Assembly: GCF_963259705.1 (NCBI RefSeq)
Contig: NC_081844.1
Coordinates: forward strand, 21,871,715 to 21,935,714
Source: Myotis daubentonii
Taxonomy: Eukaryota; Chordata; Mammalia; Chiroptera; Vespertilionidae
Direction: 5' to 3'
DNA length: 64,000 nt
Shown here: positions 46,104 to 59,258 of the stretch, one piece after another
Position numbering within the stretch: the stretch's first letter is position 1
Layout of the letters: each line of letters begins with the position of its first letter
Notes under the pieces: model-generated
The model's input: only the letters and a program-made list of their open reading frames with translations
Databases searched by the model: none
What the model was told of the DNA's origin: nothing
Program-made: the position numbers and the translations under genes

Positions 46104-46440
46104 TATTTTATTTTTAAAATATATTTTTTTTATTGGTTTCTGAGAGAAAGGGAGAGGGAGAGAGAGCTAGAAGATCAATGATGACAGACAATCACTGATC
46201 AGCTGCCTCCTGCACGCCCCCATTTGGGAATGAACTCACAACCCAGGCGTTTGCTCTTTCTTTTTTCTTTAATTCTTTATTGTTTAAAGCATTATTTATG
46301 TCTCCTTTTCCCCACATTGACCTCTCCCTGGCGCTCCCACTCCTCAGCACATGCTGGGCATGTGCTCTTGACTGAAACCGATCCAGGACCCTTCAGTCCA
46401 CCGGATGAAGGTCTATCCACTGAGCCAAACCAGCTAGGGC
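46104..46440 (-). mobile_element. Ves SINE interrupted by a short L1 (copy B)
   Basis: Counterpart of 12523-12858. The L1 piece is 46259-46357 between GCGTTTGCTCTT and GCATGTGCTCTT. Confidence 0.8.
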
Positions 46441-46560
46441 GGTAACTGACTGACTTTAAAATAGAAGATGAGCCTGGATCATCCAGGTGGAACTAAGGTA
46501 AACACAATGGTCCCCTAGATGCAAAAGGGGAGGCAAGATGAAAATGTACACTATTGGTTT

Positions 46561-46777
46561 ATTTTTTGTTTTAAGTATATTTTTATTGGTTTCAGAGAGG
46601 CAGGGAGAGGGAGAGAGATATAGAAACATCATTGATGAGAGAGAATCATTGATTGGCTGCCTCCTGTACGCCCCTTACTAGGAATTGAGCCAACAACCCC
46701 AGCATGTGCCCTTGACTGGAATCAAACCTTCAGTCCACAGGCTGACGCTCAATCCACTGAGCCAAACCAGCTAGGGC
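46561..46777 (-). mobile_element. Ves SINE (copy B)
   Basis: Same 14-bp target repeats as at 12977 (46547-46560 and 46778-46791). Confidence 0.9.
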
Positions 46778-46791
46778 TACACTATTGGTTT

Positions 46792-48058
46792 TGATGAAGG
46801 AGGAAGGGCCCTGAGTAAAGGGATGCAGGTGGTCAGTAATGCAAACTGGAATTGGGAAGAAAACAGATTCTCCCCTAGAAGGAACCCAGTTCTTCGCACA
46901 TCTTGATATGAGACTCATTTCAGGCTTCCGGCACCTAGACCTGTATATGGTCACTTTCAGCAACGACTGCAGGAATATTTTACAGCAGCAATGGAATCTC
47001 ATTGAGTAATTTATTCAGTAAAATATGTTTGACAGAGATGAGTTTAAGTCTCTCTATTCATTAGGTTCCTTGGGTAAGGGCATTTTACTTTGAAAACCCA
47101 CATGAAGTAAAGAAGAAAATTTATAACTTTTTGGAGCTATTCCACCCCATTAGCTGGAACAGTGAAGTCCTCATTATACAGATGTAAACTGTTGTGAACT
47201 ATGATGCCTTTGTGTCATTAAGACGTAAGGTACAATGTGTGGCCTTAATTTCTCTATCACTGAACTGTAAAAAGTACTGGTTCTCAGCACACTACACTCT
47301 TTGGCTAGAAGATGGTCAGTCCTCAATTTATATTCCCCAAGTGCATGGCAGAATTTCTCATTAAAAGTATGGAAAAATGACCACTGCAGGAAAAGGCTGA
47401 GTGTGGGACAGGAATTTCCACTAACTGTGCAATATAGAAAGTAAAAGAGTACAAAACCCCCAAATATATGCAGCCTCACGAGTAATGAAGTAGAACTATT
47501 TAGTATTCCTCTTTAGGCTTATTCAATATTTTCTGTGTGAATACCAGTGTGAGAGAAGAGACTGCAATGTATGGCTCACTAACTGCTGTTTCAAGCTACT
47601 CATATCTGCATTCATTAGCCTGAATCTTTTCAAAGAACACAAAGCAATTTCAAATACACGCCGTCTTAGAAATGTGATACAAACACTCTCACTTCACTGC
47701 GTTGTCCTCCACACCCAATACTCTAGCTCCTTCTCCCTGAACAGCAAAGCTCCTCCATATGTTTTCATTTCACCAGAGCCATTTTCTGCATCTCACTCAT
47801 TCCACTGTGTCATCAAACTGGACTCCCACTCCCACCACCCAACTGTCAACTATGGGCCATACATTGCAGAGTCAAAGAGATACATACATATTAGCATATT
47901 AAGTAAATTGAGTAGAAGTTAGTACTTTACTTAACCAAGAATACAAACAGAGATATAGGGTCTCTGGGCTTGGCTGCTTAGAGTCACAGTGACTCAGGTA
48001 AAAGCTGACAGGTTCCATCCCCTCTGACCCTGTCCTGATGTACCCGCTGGCCTCCCAG
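46792..48058. other. Intron of B2, no gene
   Basis: Lacks the Ves SINE found in A at 13321, otherwise matches 13209-14711. Confidence 0.55.
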
Positions 48059-48175
48059 GCTCACCTGGATCGGTCTATGAGAGGAAGGTCTCCGTGTGGA
48101 AGTCTGAATTGCTCCCTGGATGGTTGATGATGAGACTGAAGCTCTGCCCCACAGGAGACAGCAGGAAGGAGTGAA
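48059..48175 (-). other. Predicted non-coding exon 1 of receptor B2, with splice donor
   Basis: The minus strand reads CCAG|GTGAGC (GT at 48064-48063). If used, the intron to the acceptor at 37702 is about 10.4 kb because the full-length L1 at 38721-45859 lies inside it. Nearly identical to the block at 14712. Confidence 0.5.
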
Positions 48176-48979
48176 GCACCAGTTCCTGTGCCAGCTTAGG
48201 AATCAAAAGCAGCAACCATGTCCTGTCTTCCAACATTGTACAAGCCAAGGATGGCACAGGGGAGATATTTACAGCTCTCTCTATACCTGCTCATCAGGCA
48301 CATTTCCCTTGGGTTATTCCAACTTCTAAGCATGTGATTTCCCTGTGGATCTCTGGAATAAACAGAAAGGAAATTTTTCCTAATGATTGTCTAATCCCAA
48401 GAGACCAGGTTAAAAGCCAAGTGAGACAGTTTTTATGACTCCTTGTCTTGATCTTACAGGCTTTCCAGACATCTAATCTCTTACTACCTTATTCCAACAC
48501 TGATTGAACATTATCTTCAATGTCTGAGATTATGGAACCCATCAGGCCAGGTCCCTGTGATCCTCAAGCACTGATCTGTGGTGGGGACACAGCCCTGATG
48601 TCTCTAGAGAATTGCTACTCTCCTCTCCAACAAATGGACTATGTTCCTTTGATATGGAATCCTGGGTTTCACATTCTTTGTATTCCTGACACATTTGTCA
48701 AAATAATACGGAATTTTTTACTTATTTCACAAGTGAAGAGCTGTCATTGAGTATCTCATTATAAAATATTTGTTAAGTATGAGATACATTTTGAAAGTTG
48801 TATGCCATATATTCTGAGCTCAGTACCTTATAGACTTTGCCTGATTTAATTTTTTAAAATGTCCATTCTATTATGAATTTCATTCCCTTTACAAAAACTG
48901 AGTTTCAAGGAGTTTATTGATTTGCTCAAAGTTATGAGCTAAACAAGGGATGGGCCTTGATTGGAATCTGTCAGGTTGA
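48176..48979. other. Upstream region of B2, no gene
   Basis: Near-identical to 14829-15639. Confidence 0.5.
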
Positions 48980-49230
48980 TTTTAATTTTCAAACTCTGGG
49001 CCAGTGTTTCTCTACCCTAGCTGATTTTGCCCCTGGAAATCTTTGGCAATGTCTGGAGGAAGGTTACTAACCACCTATAATACCCAACACCAATAATTTT
49101 CCTGCCCTACTTGCCAACATGAGAAGGTGAGAAAATCTAGTCTAGACCAGCACTTCTCCAACTTCAATGTGCATGTAAGTCACCAGGATTATAGTTCAAA
49201 AGCAGGTCTTGGTGGGCCAGAGATTCCTAT

Positions 49231-49273
<43 letters not shown>

Positions 49274-49380
49274 TTTTGAGATTCTTTGAATGAAACAAGT
49301 TCCCTGGTGGTGTTATTGCTGCAGGTGCTGGTCTATGGACCACACTTTGAGTAGAAGGGTGTGGCTGTGTTACAGTCAGG
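48980..49380. mobile_element. MER20/MER5A-like remnants with (TTTA)n at 49225-49277
   Basis: Counterpart of 15640-16060, with a pure TTTA array. Confidence 0.62.
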
Positions 49381-49493
49381 TTAGGTAGTTCTAGTTCTTT
49401 AGAATCAGAGATCATTTTGCATGTAATTTTGAATGTATAGTGTATTCACTCATTCTAGAAGCTGTTATAAATTCATTGTTCAATTATCTTTTA

Positions 49494-49900
49494 CTAGAGG
49501 CCCAGCGTGTGATTGAAATCATGTGAGGAGGCCCCTCCTCCCGCCGTGTGAGGAAGCAGGCAACCCATGGGCTGCTTTCAGAGTCAGGCCTGACCGCCGC
49601 TGTGGGCGGCCACGATCCGTGTCTGACTTCCACCCCAGGCCCTCCGTGCCCCCCTGCCTGTGTCCACTCTGGGGGTGCCCGAGCTGAGGGGGTGGTTCGG
49701 CCAACCCCAAACCTCCCCCCCCCCCAACCCCCTACCTGTGTGTGCTCTGGGCCATCTTAGCAGCCGCGCCCACTCAGGCAGGTTCCCCTGTCTCTGTCTC
49801 CATCTCTACTCCGGGCTTCACCTGTGTAACCTCCTCCTGTCCAGTCATCCCGTTATGGTGTCCTGGCCTAATTCGCATATTACCTTTTTATATATTACGA
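49494..49900 (-). mobile_element. Non-autonomous Helitron (copy B of 16195-16602)
   Basis: CTAG at 49494-49497 and the reversed TC end at 49899-49900. Confidence 0.85.
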
Positions 49901-50384
49901 TAAGTATTTATAAATGACATCATATGATATTCTTCTGAAAAATACTTTTTAAAATTTTTTTATATAAGGGCCCTTGTGTGACACCATGGAATACATTTTT
50001 GAAAAGATTTTCACAGTAGGCCGAGCTTCCAAAGATATCCACATCATAATCCCCAGAGACTTATAATATGTTACTTTTCATTGCAAGATAGGATTAGAGT
50101 AGCAGATTGAATAGTTGTCTAATCAGCTGACTTGAAGGTAAGATTCGCCATAATACTGTAGGTGGGACTATTGAAAACATCGTGGTTCTAACATTTGGAA
50201 AAGGGGAAGGAAGAATTGTTGGAATCAGAGGGAGACTAAAGATGCTACACAGCTGGCTTTAAATATGGAGAAAGGGCCATGTGGCATGAGAAACTGGAGT
50301 AGGAGAGGAAATGGATTCTCCCCTGGAGACTCCAGAAGAAACACACCCCTACATACATCTTTTTAAAAATTACTATTTTATTCT
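49901..50384. other. No gene; module sequence
   Basis: Near-identical to 16603-17084. Confidence 0.5.
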
Positions 50385-50516
50385 ATTTTTCATTTTTTAT
50401 CTATTGTTGAGAATATTACAGATATCTGCGAATTTTCCAATGCCTTTCCCCTCCATCTCCCTCCCTCCCACCCTGGCCTTCACCACACTAATGTCTGTGT
50501 CCATGGATTATGCATA

Positions 50517-50964
50517 TCATATATAATAAAAGGGTAATTGTAAAAGACCCCAACAGCGGAATGACCAGAACGACCGTTCGACCTGTCACTATGAGTCGCA
50601 CTGACCAACTCTTGGTACCTTTCCTCCACCAGTAGTCTCCCATCGCCCGATGGTGAACAGGTACCAGGGGTGGGTGGCAGGGAATGGGGGGCGGTGACTG
50701 GCTAAGGTCCCTGCCCTGTGGGTCGGCCCCAACACAGAGGGTGATCTGAGGCAGGTGTGGAGCCATTGAGTGGGCAGCAATGGCTGACCTCTTGGTTCCT
50801 CCCCCGAATCATCAGGCTCTGATCGCCTGGTGGCGGACCTGGAACTGGGGGTGGGTGGCAGTCAGGGGCAGGGCCAGCTGCGGGCAGCCAGGGAAGATGG
50901 CCTTGATTGCAGGCCAGGTCTAGGAACTGTACCTGTGCATGAATTTCATGCACTGGGCCTCTAG
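50517..50964 (+). mobile_element. Helitron 1 of pair (copy B)
   Basis: The 5' end is changed to TCATATATAATAAAAGG. The 3' hairpin and CTAG are intact. Confidence 0.88.
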
Positions 50965-51252
50965 TCTATATAATAAAATCCTAAGGGACCATTAAGGCAG
51001 AATGACCAGAACGACCAGTCGCTATGATGCGCACTGAACACCAGGGGGCAGACGCTCAACTCAGAAAGTCCGGCTCATGGCTGAGGATCGCATTGACCGT
51101 GGCAGGAGCCTCTTTTGCCTCTGGCACAGGGCTAAGGAGCAGTTAGTAGGTGGGTGGTAAGGAATGAGGGGCTGTGGACTGTGATAGGGCACAGGCTGGG
51201 CAGAGGGGCCCCCTTACCCCCAGTGCACAATTTTCATGCACTGGGCTGCTAG
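50965..51252 (+). mobile_element. Helitron 2 of pair (copy B)
   Basis: Intact GGGCTGCTAG end. It keeps about 16 bases near the 3' end (GCTGGGCAGAGGGGCC) that copy A has lost. Confidence 0.88.
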
Positions 51253-54023
51253 TATGAATATAAGCATATAAGTTCTTTGGTTATTCTCTGTCTGCCCATT
51301 CTCCCCCCTTTTCTGTGGGATGCATCAGTCTGTTCCATGCTTCCATTCCTCTGGACCTATTGTTTTGTTCTGTTTATTTTGTTCATTAGATTCCACCAAT
51401 AAGTGAGACATGTGATACTTTTTTTTCTCCGACTGGCTTATTTCACTTAGCACAATACTCTTCATGTGCCTTTGTGCTGTCTCAAAGGGTAAGAGATCCT
51501 TCTTTTTTAAAACTGCATAGTATTCCACAGCTTTTTTTTTTATCCACTTATATACTAATGGGTACATGGGCTGTTTCCAGATCTTAACTATTGTAATTAG
51601 TGCTGCTATGAACATAGGGGTGCATGTATCCTTTCTGATTGGTATTTCTGTTTCTTGGGATATATTCCTAGAATTGAGATTACTGGGTCAAATGGAAATT
51701 CCATTTTTAATTTTTTGATGAAACGCCATACTGTTTTCCATAGTGGCTGCACCAGTTCTGCGTTCGTACCAGCAGTGCAAGAGTGTTCCTTGTCCTCAGC
51801 ATCCTCACCAGCACTTGTCATTTGTTGATTTGCTGATGATAGCCAGGTGTGACAGGTGTGAGATGGTACTTATTGTTGTTTTGATTTCCATCCTTTGGAT
51901 GATTAGTGATATTGAGCATGTTTTCCTAAGTCTCTTGGACTTCTGTATGTCCGCTTTTGAAAAATGTCTATTTAGGTCCTTTGCCCATTTTTTGATTGGA
52001 TTGTTTGTCTTCCTTTTTTAAAGTTGTATGAGTTCCCTATAAATTTTGGAGATTAAATCCTTATCAAAGATAATATTGGCAAATATGTTCTTCCATGCAG
52101 TGGGCTTCCTTGTGGTTTTGTTGATGGTTTCTTTTGCTGCGCAGAAGCTTTTTATTTTGATGTAGTCCCATTTGTTTATTTTCTCCTTAGTTTCCATGAC
52201 CCTAGGTCCTAGGGCCTAGGAGCTGTATGGTAAAGATATTGTTCAGCAAATGTCTGCTATTTTGTTGCCTATAGCTTCTTCTTAGATTTTTATGGTTTCC
52301 CATCTTATGTTTAAGTCCTTTATCCAGTTTGAGTTTATTTTTGTGTATGGTGTAAGTTGGTGAGCTAGTTTCATTTTTTTGCATGTATCAGTTCAATTTT
52401 CCCAACATCATTTATTGAAGAGACTATCTTGACTCCATTGTATGTTCTTGCCTCTTTTGTCAAATATTAATTGAGCATAATGGCTTGGGTTGATTTCTGG
52501 GTTCTCTGTTCTATTCCATTCATCTATGTGTTGGTTCTTGTGCCAGTACCAGGCAGTTTTGAGAACCGTGGCTTTGTAATACAGCTTGATATTTGGTCCT
52601 GTGATCCCTCCAACTTTGTTTTCTTTCTCAGGATTGTTGTGGCTTTTTGGGGTCTTTTTTTTATTCCAGATGAATTTTTGGAGGGCTTATTCTACGTTTT
52701 TGAAATATGCTGTTGGTATTTTAATGGAGATTGCATTGAATCTATAGGTTGCTTTGGGTAGTATGGACATTTTAATGATGTTGATTCTACCAATCCATGA
52801 ACACAGCATATTCTTCCATTTGTTTATGTCTTCCTCTACCTCTTTTTTCAATGTCTGTAATTTTCTGAGTACAGGTCCTTTACCTCCTTGGTTAAATTTA
52901 TTTGTAGGTATCTTAATTTTTTTGTTGCAATGGTAAATGGGATTTTTTTTTCTCCCAGTTTCTCTTTCTGTGAGTTAATTATTGCTGTATTAAAAAGCCA
53001 TAGCTTTATGGGTTTTAATTTTTTATGCTGCTACATTGCCAACTTTATTTAATAATTTTAGTAGTTTTTTGATGGAGTCTCTAGGGTTTTCTATGTACAA
53101 TATAATGTCACCTGTGAGCAATGACAATTTTACTTCTTCTTTTTCAATTTGGATGCCTTTTTTTCTTCATGTCTAATCACTATGGCTAGCACTTCCAGTG
53201 CTATGTTGAACAGGGGTGGTGAAAGTGGGCATCCCTGCCTTGTTCCTGTTCTTAGGAGAAGTGGTTTTACTTTTTGCCTATTGGGTTTAATGTTGGATGT
53301 AGGTTTGTCATATGAGGCTTTTATTACATTGAGGTATGATCCCTCTATTCCCTCTACTTCCTGAGAGTTTTTATCAGGAAAGTGTGTTGGATTTTGTCAA
53401 ATGCCTTTTCTGCATCGGTTGATATGATTATGTGATTTTTGTCTCTCAATTTGTTTATGTGATGTATCATTTTTATTGATCTATGGATATTGTACCAGCC
53501 GTGCATCCCTGGAATAAATCCCACTTGGTCATGGTGTATGATCTTTCTAATGTAATGCTGGATCCAATTTGCTAGAATTTTGTTGAGGATTTTAGTATCT
53601 ATGTTCATGAGGGATATTGGCCTGCAATTCTCTTTCTTTGTAGTGTCTTTATCTGGTTTTGGGATTAGGGTAATGCTGGCTTCATAGAAAGATCTTGGAA
53701 GTGTGCCTTCCTCTTAATTTTTTTTGGAATAGTCTGAGAAGGATAGGATTTAGTTCTTCAAATGTTTGGTGAAACTCCCCTGTGAAGCCATCTGGTTCAG
53801 GGTTTTGCTTGCTGGAAGTTTTTGTTTCCTACCGTTTTAATTTCATTAGTAGTTATTGGCCTATTCAGGTTTTTTTATTCTTCCTGATTGAGTTTTGGAA
53901 TCTTGTATTTTTCTAGAAATATGTCGATTTCATCAAGGTTATCCAGTGTTTTGGAGTAGAATTGTTCATAGTATTATTTTACAATCCTTTGTATGTCTGT
54001 GGGGTTGGTTGTTACTTCACCTC

Positions 54024-56453
54024 TTTCTTTCTTTTTTATTATTATTATTAGTTAAGGTATTACAAATGTGTCCTCATCACCCCCATTAACCCCCAACCTC
54101 CGCCCCCCCCCCCCGCCCCGCACACTCACGATCCCATCCCCCTGTTGTCCATGTCCATTGGTTTGGCTTATATACATGTATACAAGTCCTTCGGTTGATC
54201 TCTTCCCCTTACCCCCGCCCTCCCCTACTTTCCTTCTGCGGATTGATAGCCTGATCGCTGTTTCTCAGTCTTTGGATCTGTCCCTTTTCATCAGTCTATG
54301 TTCTCTATAATCCACAAATGAGTGAGATCATGTGGTATTTATCTTTCTCTGACTGGCTTATTTCACTTAGCATAATGCTCTCCATTTCCATCCACGCTGT
54401 TGCAAAAGGCAGGAGCTCCTTTTTTTTTTTTTTTTTTACTGCAGCATAGTATTCCATTGTGTAGATGTACCACAGTTTTCTAATCCACTCATCTGCTGAT
54501 GGGCACTTAGGCTGTTTCCAAATCTTAGCTATGGTGAATTGTGCTGCTATGAACATAGGGGTGCATATATCCTTTCTGAGTGGCGTTTCTGGTTTCTTGG
54601 GATATATTCCTAGTAGTGGGATCACTAGGTCAAGTGGGAGTTCCATTTTTAGTTTTTTGAGGTAGCTCCATACTGTTCTCCACAGTGGCTGCACCAGTCT
54701 GCATTCCCACCAGCAGTGCAGAAGGGTTCCTTTTTCTCCACATCCTCTCCAACACTAGTTGTTTGTTGATTTGTTGATGATAGCCATTCTGACAGGAGTG
54801 AAATGATAATGCATTATCGTTTTGATTTGCATCTCTTGTATAATTAGTGACTTTGAGCATGTTTTCATATGTCTTTCGGCCTTCTGTATGTCCTCTTTTG
54901 AAAAGTGTCTATCTAGGTCCGTTGCCCATTTTTTTTATTGGATTGTTTATCTTCCTTTTGTTAAGTTTCATGAGATCCCTGTAAATGTTGGAAATTAAAC
55001 CCTTATCGGTGGTATCATTGGCAAAGATGTTCTCCCATGCAGTGGGTCTTCTTGTTGTTTTGTTGATGGTTTCCTTTGCTGTGCAAAAGCTTTTTATTTT
55101 GATGTAGTCCCATTTGTTTATTTTCTCTTTAGTTTCCATTGCCCTAGGAGCATTATCAGAGAAGAAATTCCTTCGGCATATGTTTGCAATTTCGCTGCCT
55201 GTGGATTCCTCTAGTATTTTTATGGTTTCGCTTCTTACGTTTAAGTCTTTTATCCATTTTGAGCTTATTTTTGTGTATGGTGTGAGTTGGTGGTCTAGTT
55301 TCATCTTTTTGCATGTATCTGTCCAATTTTCCCAACACCATTTATTGAAAAGACTGTCTTGACTCCATTGTATGCTCTTGCCTCCTTTGTCGAATATTAA
55401 TTGGGCATAGTGGTTTGGGTTGATTTCTGGGTTCTCTATTCTATTCCATTGATCTATATGTCTGTTCTTGTGCCAGTACCAAGCTGTTTTAAGAACAGTG
55501 GCTTTGTAATGCAGCTTGATATCTGGTATTGAGATCCCACCTACTTTGTTCTTCTTTCTCAGGATTGCTGCAGCTATTTGGGGTCTTTTTTTATTTCAGA
55601 TGAATTTTTGGAACGTTCGTTCTAGATTTGTGAAATATGCCGTTGGTAATTTAATGGGGATTGCATTGAATCTATAGATTGCTTTGGGAAGTATGGACAT
55701 TTTTATGATGTTGATTCTACCAATCCATGAACATGGTATGTTCTTCCATCTGTTTATGTCTTCCTCTATCTCTTTTTTCAGTGTCCTGTGGTTTGTGGCA
55801 TATAAGTCTTTTACCTCCTTAGTTAAGTTTATTCCTAGGTATTTTAATTTTTTTGGTGCAATGGTAAATGGGATTGCTTCTGTAGTTTCACTTTCTGTAA
55901 GTTCACTATTGGTGCAAAGAAATGCCATGGATTTCTTAGCATTTATTTTGTATCCTGCTACATTGCTGAATTCATTTATTAAGTCTAATAATTTTTTGAT
56001 GGAGTCTTTAGGGTTCTGTATGTACAGTATCATGTCATCTGAGAAAAAGGACAGTTTTACTTCTTCTTTTCCAATATGGATGCCTTTTATTTCTTCTTCT
56101 TGTCTGATCGCAACGGCTAGTACTTCCAGTACTATGTTGAATAGGAGTGGTGAGAGGGGGCATCCCTGTCTTGTTCCTGTTTTTAGGGGGAATGGTTTTA
56201 GTTTTGCCCATTGATTATGATGTTGGCTGTGTCTTTTTTTAAAAATATGTTTTATTGATCTTTTACAGAGAGGAGGGCAGAGGGATAGAGAGCTAGAAAC
56301 ATTGATGAGAGAGAAACATCATTCAGCTGCCTCCTACACTCCCCTACTGGGGATGTGACCGCAACCAAGGTACATGCCCTTGACCAGAATTGCACCCGGG
56401 ACCCTCGAGTCTGCAGGCTGACGCTCTATCTGCTGAGCCAAACCAGTTAGGGC
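54024..56453 (-). mobile_element. Chimeric Ves SINE-L1 insertion (copy B)
   Basis: Target repeats TACTTCACCTC at 54013-54023 and 56454-56464. The SINE part is about 56231-56453. Same fusion point as in copy A, so one event before the recent duplication. Confidence 0.8.
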
Positions 56454-56464
56454 TACTTCACCTC

Positions 56465-56866
56465 ATTCATTTCTGATTTTGTTTATTCGGATCCTCTATC
56501 ATTGTTTCTTGGTGAGCCTGGCTAGAGGTTCATCAATCTTGTTTATCCTTTGAAATAACCAAATCTTGTTTTCATTGATTTTTTTGTATTGTTTTTTTTT
56601 GTCTCTATGTCATTTATTTCTGCTCTGATCTTTATGACATCCTTTCTTCTTCTTACTCTTGGCTTTTCTTGTTGCTCTTTCTACTTCTTTAAGATGCAGG
56701 GTTAGAATACATACTACTAACTATTTTTTTTTTTGAGGTAGGCCTGGATAGCTATGAACTTCCCTCTCAGGACTGCTTTCACTGTGTCCCATAGATTTTG
56801 GATTGTTGTGCTTCCATTGTCATTCATTTTCAGGATGTTTTTAATTTCTTCTTTGATCTCTTTGGC
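56465..56866 (-). mobile_element. Outer L1, 5' part (copy B)
   Basis: Counterpart of 23144-23545. Confidence 0.8.
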
Positions 56867-57078
56867 CTTATGGGGGGATAGACTGCAGGAGGTTGGCCAG
56901 CTGGGGGAAGGGAGCTTAGGAGGTTGGCCAGCCACAGGAGGTTGGCTGTGGGAGCGCACTGACCACTAGGGGGTAGCTACTGCGTTGATCACCTGCCCCC
57001 GGTGGGCAGTGCATATCATAGTGACCAGTCATTCGGTTGTTCAGTCATTTGGTCACTTAGGCGTGTATATATAATAGA
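56867..57078 (-). mobile_element. Helitron-like fragment (copy B)
   Basis: Counterpart of 23546-23757. Confidence 0.65.
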
Positions 57079-57435
57079 TTACAAGCAATTTCAATACAAA
57101 CAAAGGAAGAAAGTTCACATTAAACAATGGATATATCTAGGTTGTAAAGTTTATTTGGAATTAAGCACAGAATTTTAGTGATTCTTGCACGAGATTAACA
57201 TATTAAAAAATTTCCCTTGTAGAAATCTAGATAACTGACCTTATAGGTGAGCCCACTTTTTCATCCCCTGCTCTAATTCCAACTCTTATGTTTTAAAGAA
57301 AAAGTAAACCCATAAAAACCTAGCCATCCTGTCTTGGATGACAATACAGGCAGAGTCCTTCAGTCGAAGTCCAGTTTCTATCTCTCCTTCTGCCTGTCGG
57401 TCCCTCTCTTTCACACAGCACACACACATACGCAG

Positions 57436-57471
<36 letters not shown>

Positions 57472-58084
57472 TCACTTTCCTGTGTGGCATTTGGGCATGC
57501 TGGACCTGTGAGTAATAAAGTTTACATTTTCATAGTTCCATGATGCTTGTTATAAATGTAATAAAGACCATAAGGATCCATCTGGTCAAAACATTGACTC
57601 TGCTCTAAGGAACAAGTAGTAGGATCTAGGCCAGTGCCCAGGCATCCCTATCCTATTCCATCACTATCAACAGACGGAGACTTATAGGGAACAATCATAA
57701 AGTCTACAGTACCAGGAAGTTCAGTTAAGGTACCGATGTACAAAGAATGAGGGACTCATGGTGAACATAAGAACAAATTACTTACAATGATATATGTCAT
57801 TTGAGAAGAAATTATTGTTAAGACATCAATGTTTCTAGTGAAGTAAATGAAAACTTCCAAATATTTCTGATCAAGGTTGGAAAAAACATTGTGAAGGTAA
57901 AAAGAAAAAAAACCTGTTCATATAACAGACAAAGCAGAAAGCTGAATGAAATAGTTACTTAAATTCTACAGAAGAGTTGAAACAAACAAAGGAAATTCAA
58001 GGACAGAATACAAGTAACAAGTATGAAAACTACAATCTGATGAAAGAATCTCAATTTCCGGTTTTGAATCTTAAAGCACTTTTT
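57079..58084. other. Spacer, B/C boundary and 3' flank of C1; (CA)n at 57418-57468
   Basis: The CA array has an interruption (ACATACGCAGGCAC) not seen in the A/B boundary. From about 57,680 on, the flank carries A-like variants. Confidence 0.6.
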
Positions 58085-59038
58085 CTACCTCAGGATGATT
58101 GTCCCTTTTGTACCTGCCATCCCATACAATCTTTTCAGGGCCCTCTTTATGTCCTTGTTCCTGAGACTGTAGATGAAGGGGTTCAACATGGGTGTGACCA
58201 CAGCATACAACACCGAGGCTGCTGCACTTGAGTGTGGGCTGTGGGTAGCAGCAGAGCTGAAATATACTCCTAGGACTGAGCCATAAAATAAGGAGACAGC
58301 TGAGAGGTGAGAGGCACAGGTAGAAAATGCTTTATACTTCCCCTGAGATGATGAGATTCCACAAATGGAGGACACTATCTTAGAGTAAGAGTAAAGGATC
58401 CCAGCGACTGGACCCCCACCCAGTAGTGCAGTTACAAAATACATCTCCATGTTAGTAAGAAAGGTGTCAGAACAGGCAAGTTGGACAACCTGTTTGATTT
58501 CACAAAAAAAGTGGGTGATTTCAAAGTCTGTACAGAAGGACAGCTGCGTTACCATTATGCTTTGTAACAAGGAATTCAGGCCACTTATGATCCAGGACAT
58601 CAGAACCAGCAGTCCACAGAGCCGGGGGTTCATGATGACCATGTACTGCAGGGGGTGGCAGATGGCTACAAAGCGGTCATAGGCCATTATGGTCAAGAGG
58701 ATGTTATCCAACATTCCAAATAGTATGAAAAAATACATCTGTGTGATGCAGCCTGCATAGGTGATGACTTTGCTCTGTGTCAGGATGTTCAGCAGCATCT
58801 TTGGGACAGTGGTGGAGGTGAAACAGATATCTACCAAGGACAGGTTGGAGAGGAAGAAGTACATGGGTGTGTGGAGGTGGGAGTCTGAGCTGACGGCTAG
58901 GATGATGAGCAGGTTTCCCAACACAGTGACCAGGTACATGGAGAGGAAAAGCCCAAATATGAGGGGCTGCAGTGCTGGTTCATCTGAAAATCCCAGGAGA
59001 AGAAATTCTGAAATGGGGGTATCATTGCTTCGTCTCAT
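58085..59038 (-). CDS. Odorant receptor C1, OR7-family type (class II), 317 aa; mosaic of B1 and A1
   Basis: Intact receptor in the third copy. Motifs present: sequon N5-[40 protein letters not shown]. The DRY-region motif reads [15 protein letters not shown], with Q for the nearly fixed H. The acceptor AG is at 59053-59052, 13 bases before the ATG, and the predicted exon 1 donor is at 62656. Residues 1 to about 164 carry B1 variants ([24 protein letters not shown]). Residues from 198 to the end carry A1 variants ([38 protein letters not shown]). The switch lies between 58446 and 58548. This pattern suggests gene conversion or unequal crossing over between array members. Confidence 0.95.
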   Translation of the reverse strand: MRRSNDTPISEFLLLGFSDEPALQPLIFGLFLSMYLVTVLGNLLIILAVSSDSHLHTPMYFFLSNLSLVDICFTSTTVPKMLLNILTQSKVITYAGCITQMYFFILFGMLDNILLTIMAYDRFVAICHPLQYMVIMNPRLCGLLVLMSWIISGLNSLLQSIMVTQLSFCTDFEITHFFCEIKQVVQLACSDTFLTNMEMYFVTALLGGGPVAGILYSYSKIVSSICGISSSQGKYKAFSTCASHLSAVSLFYGSVLGVYFSSAATHSPHSSAAASVLYAVVTPMLNPFIYSLRNKDIKRALKRLYGMAGTKGTIILR

Positions 59039-59258
59039 GTGGTGTAGGTGTCTAGTAGGAAAGAAAAAGTAGCATGATCAGTTTTTAAAAAATGGGTATT
59101 ACTAGCATAGTTGAAATGCTAGTTATATTTTGCAGTAATCAATTTCTTTTTTTAACATATCATCCCCTTTAAGACAGATCCCAACCCATGACATCTCTGA
59201 TTAGGAATTTTTGTTCTCCTCACACCTTTTCCCCAAGGTGGTCATGGATTACACAGGT

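Larger units (their letters stand above)
50385..54023 (-). mobile_element. Outer L1, 3' part (copy B)
   Basis: Counterpart of 17085-20701, with the same stops and Helitron pair. Confidence 0.88.
24178..57513. repeat. Tandem segmental duplication, copy B
   Basis: Repeats copy A with receptors B1 and B2. It is about 9 kb longer, mainly because of a 7.1-kb L1 (38721-45859) and about 2.9 kb around a HAL1 (32.4-35.3 kb) that copy A lacks. The right part (47.5-57.5 kb) is nearly identical to A 14-24 kb. The left part is more diverged from A. Confidence 0.95.
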
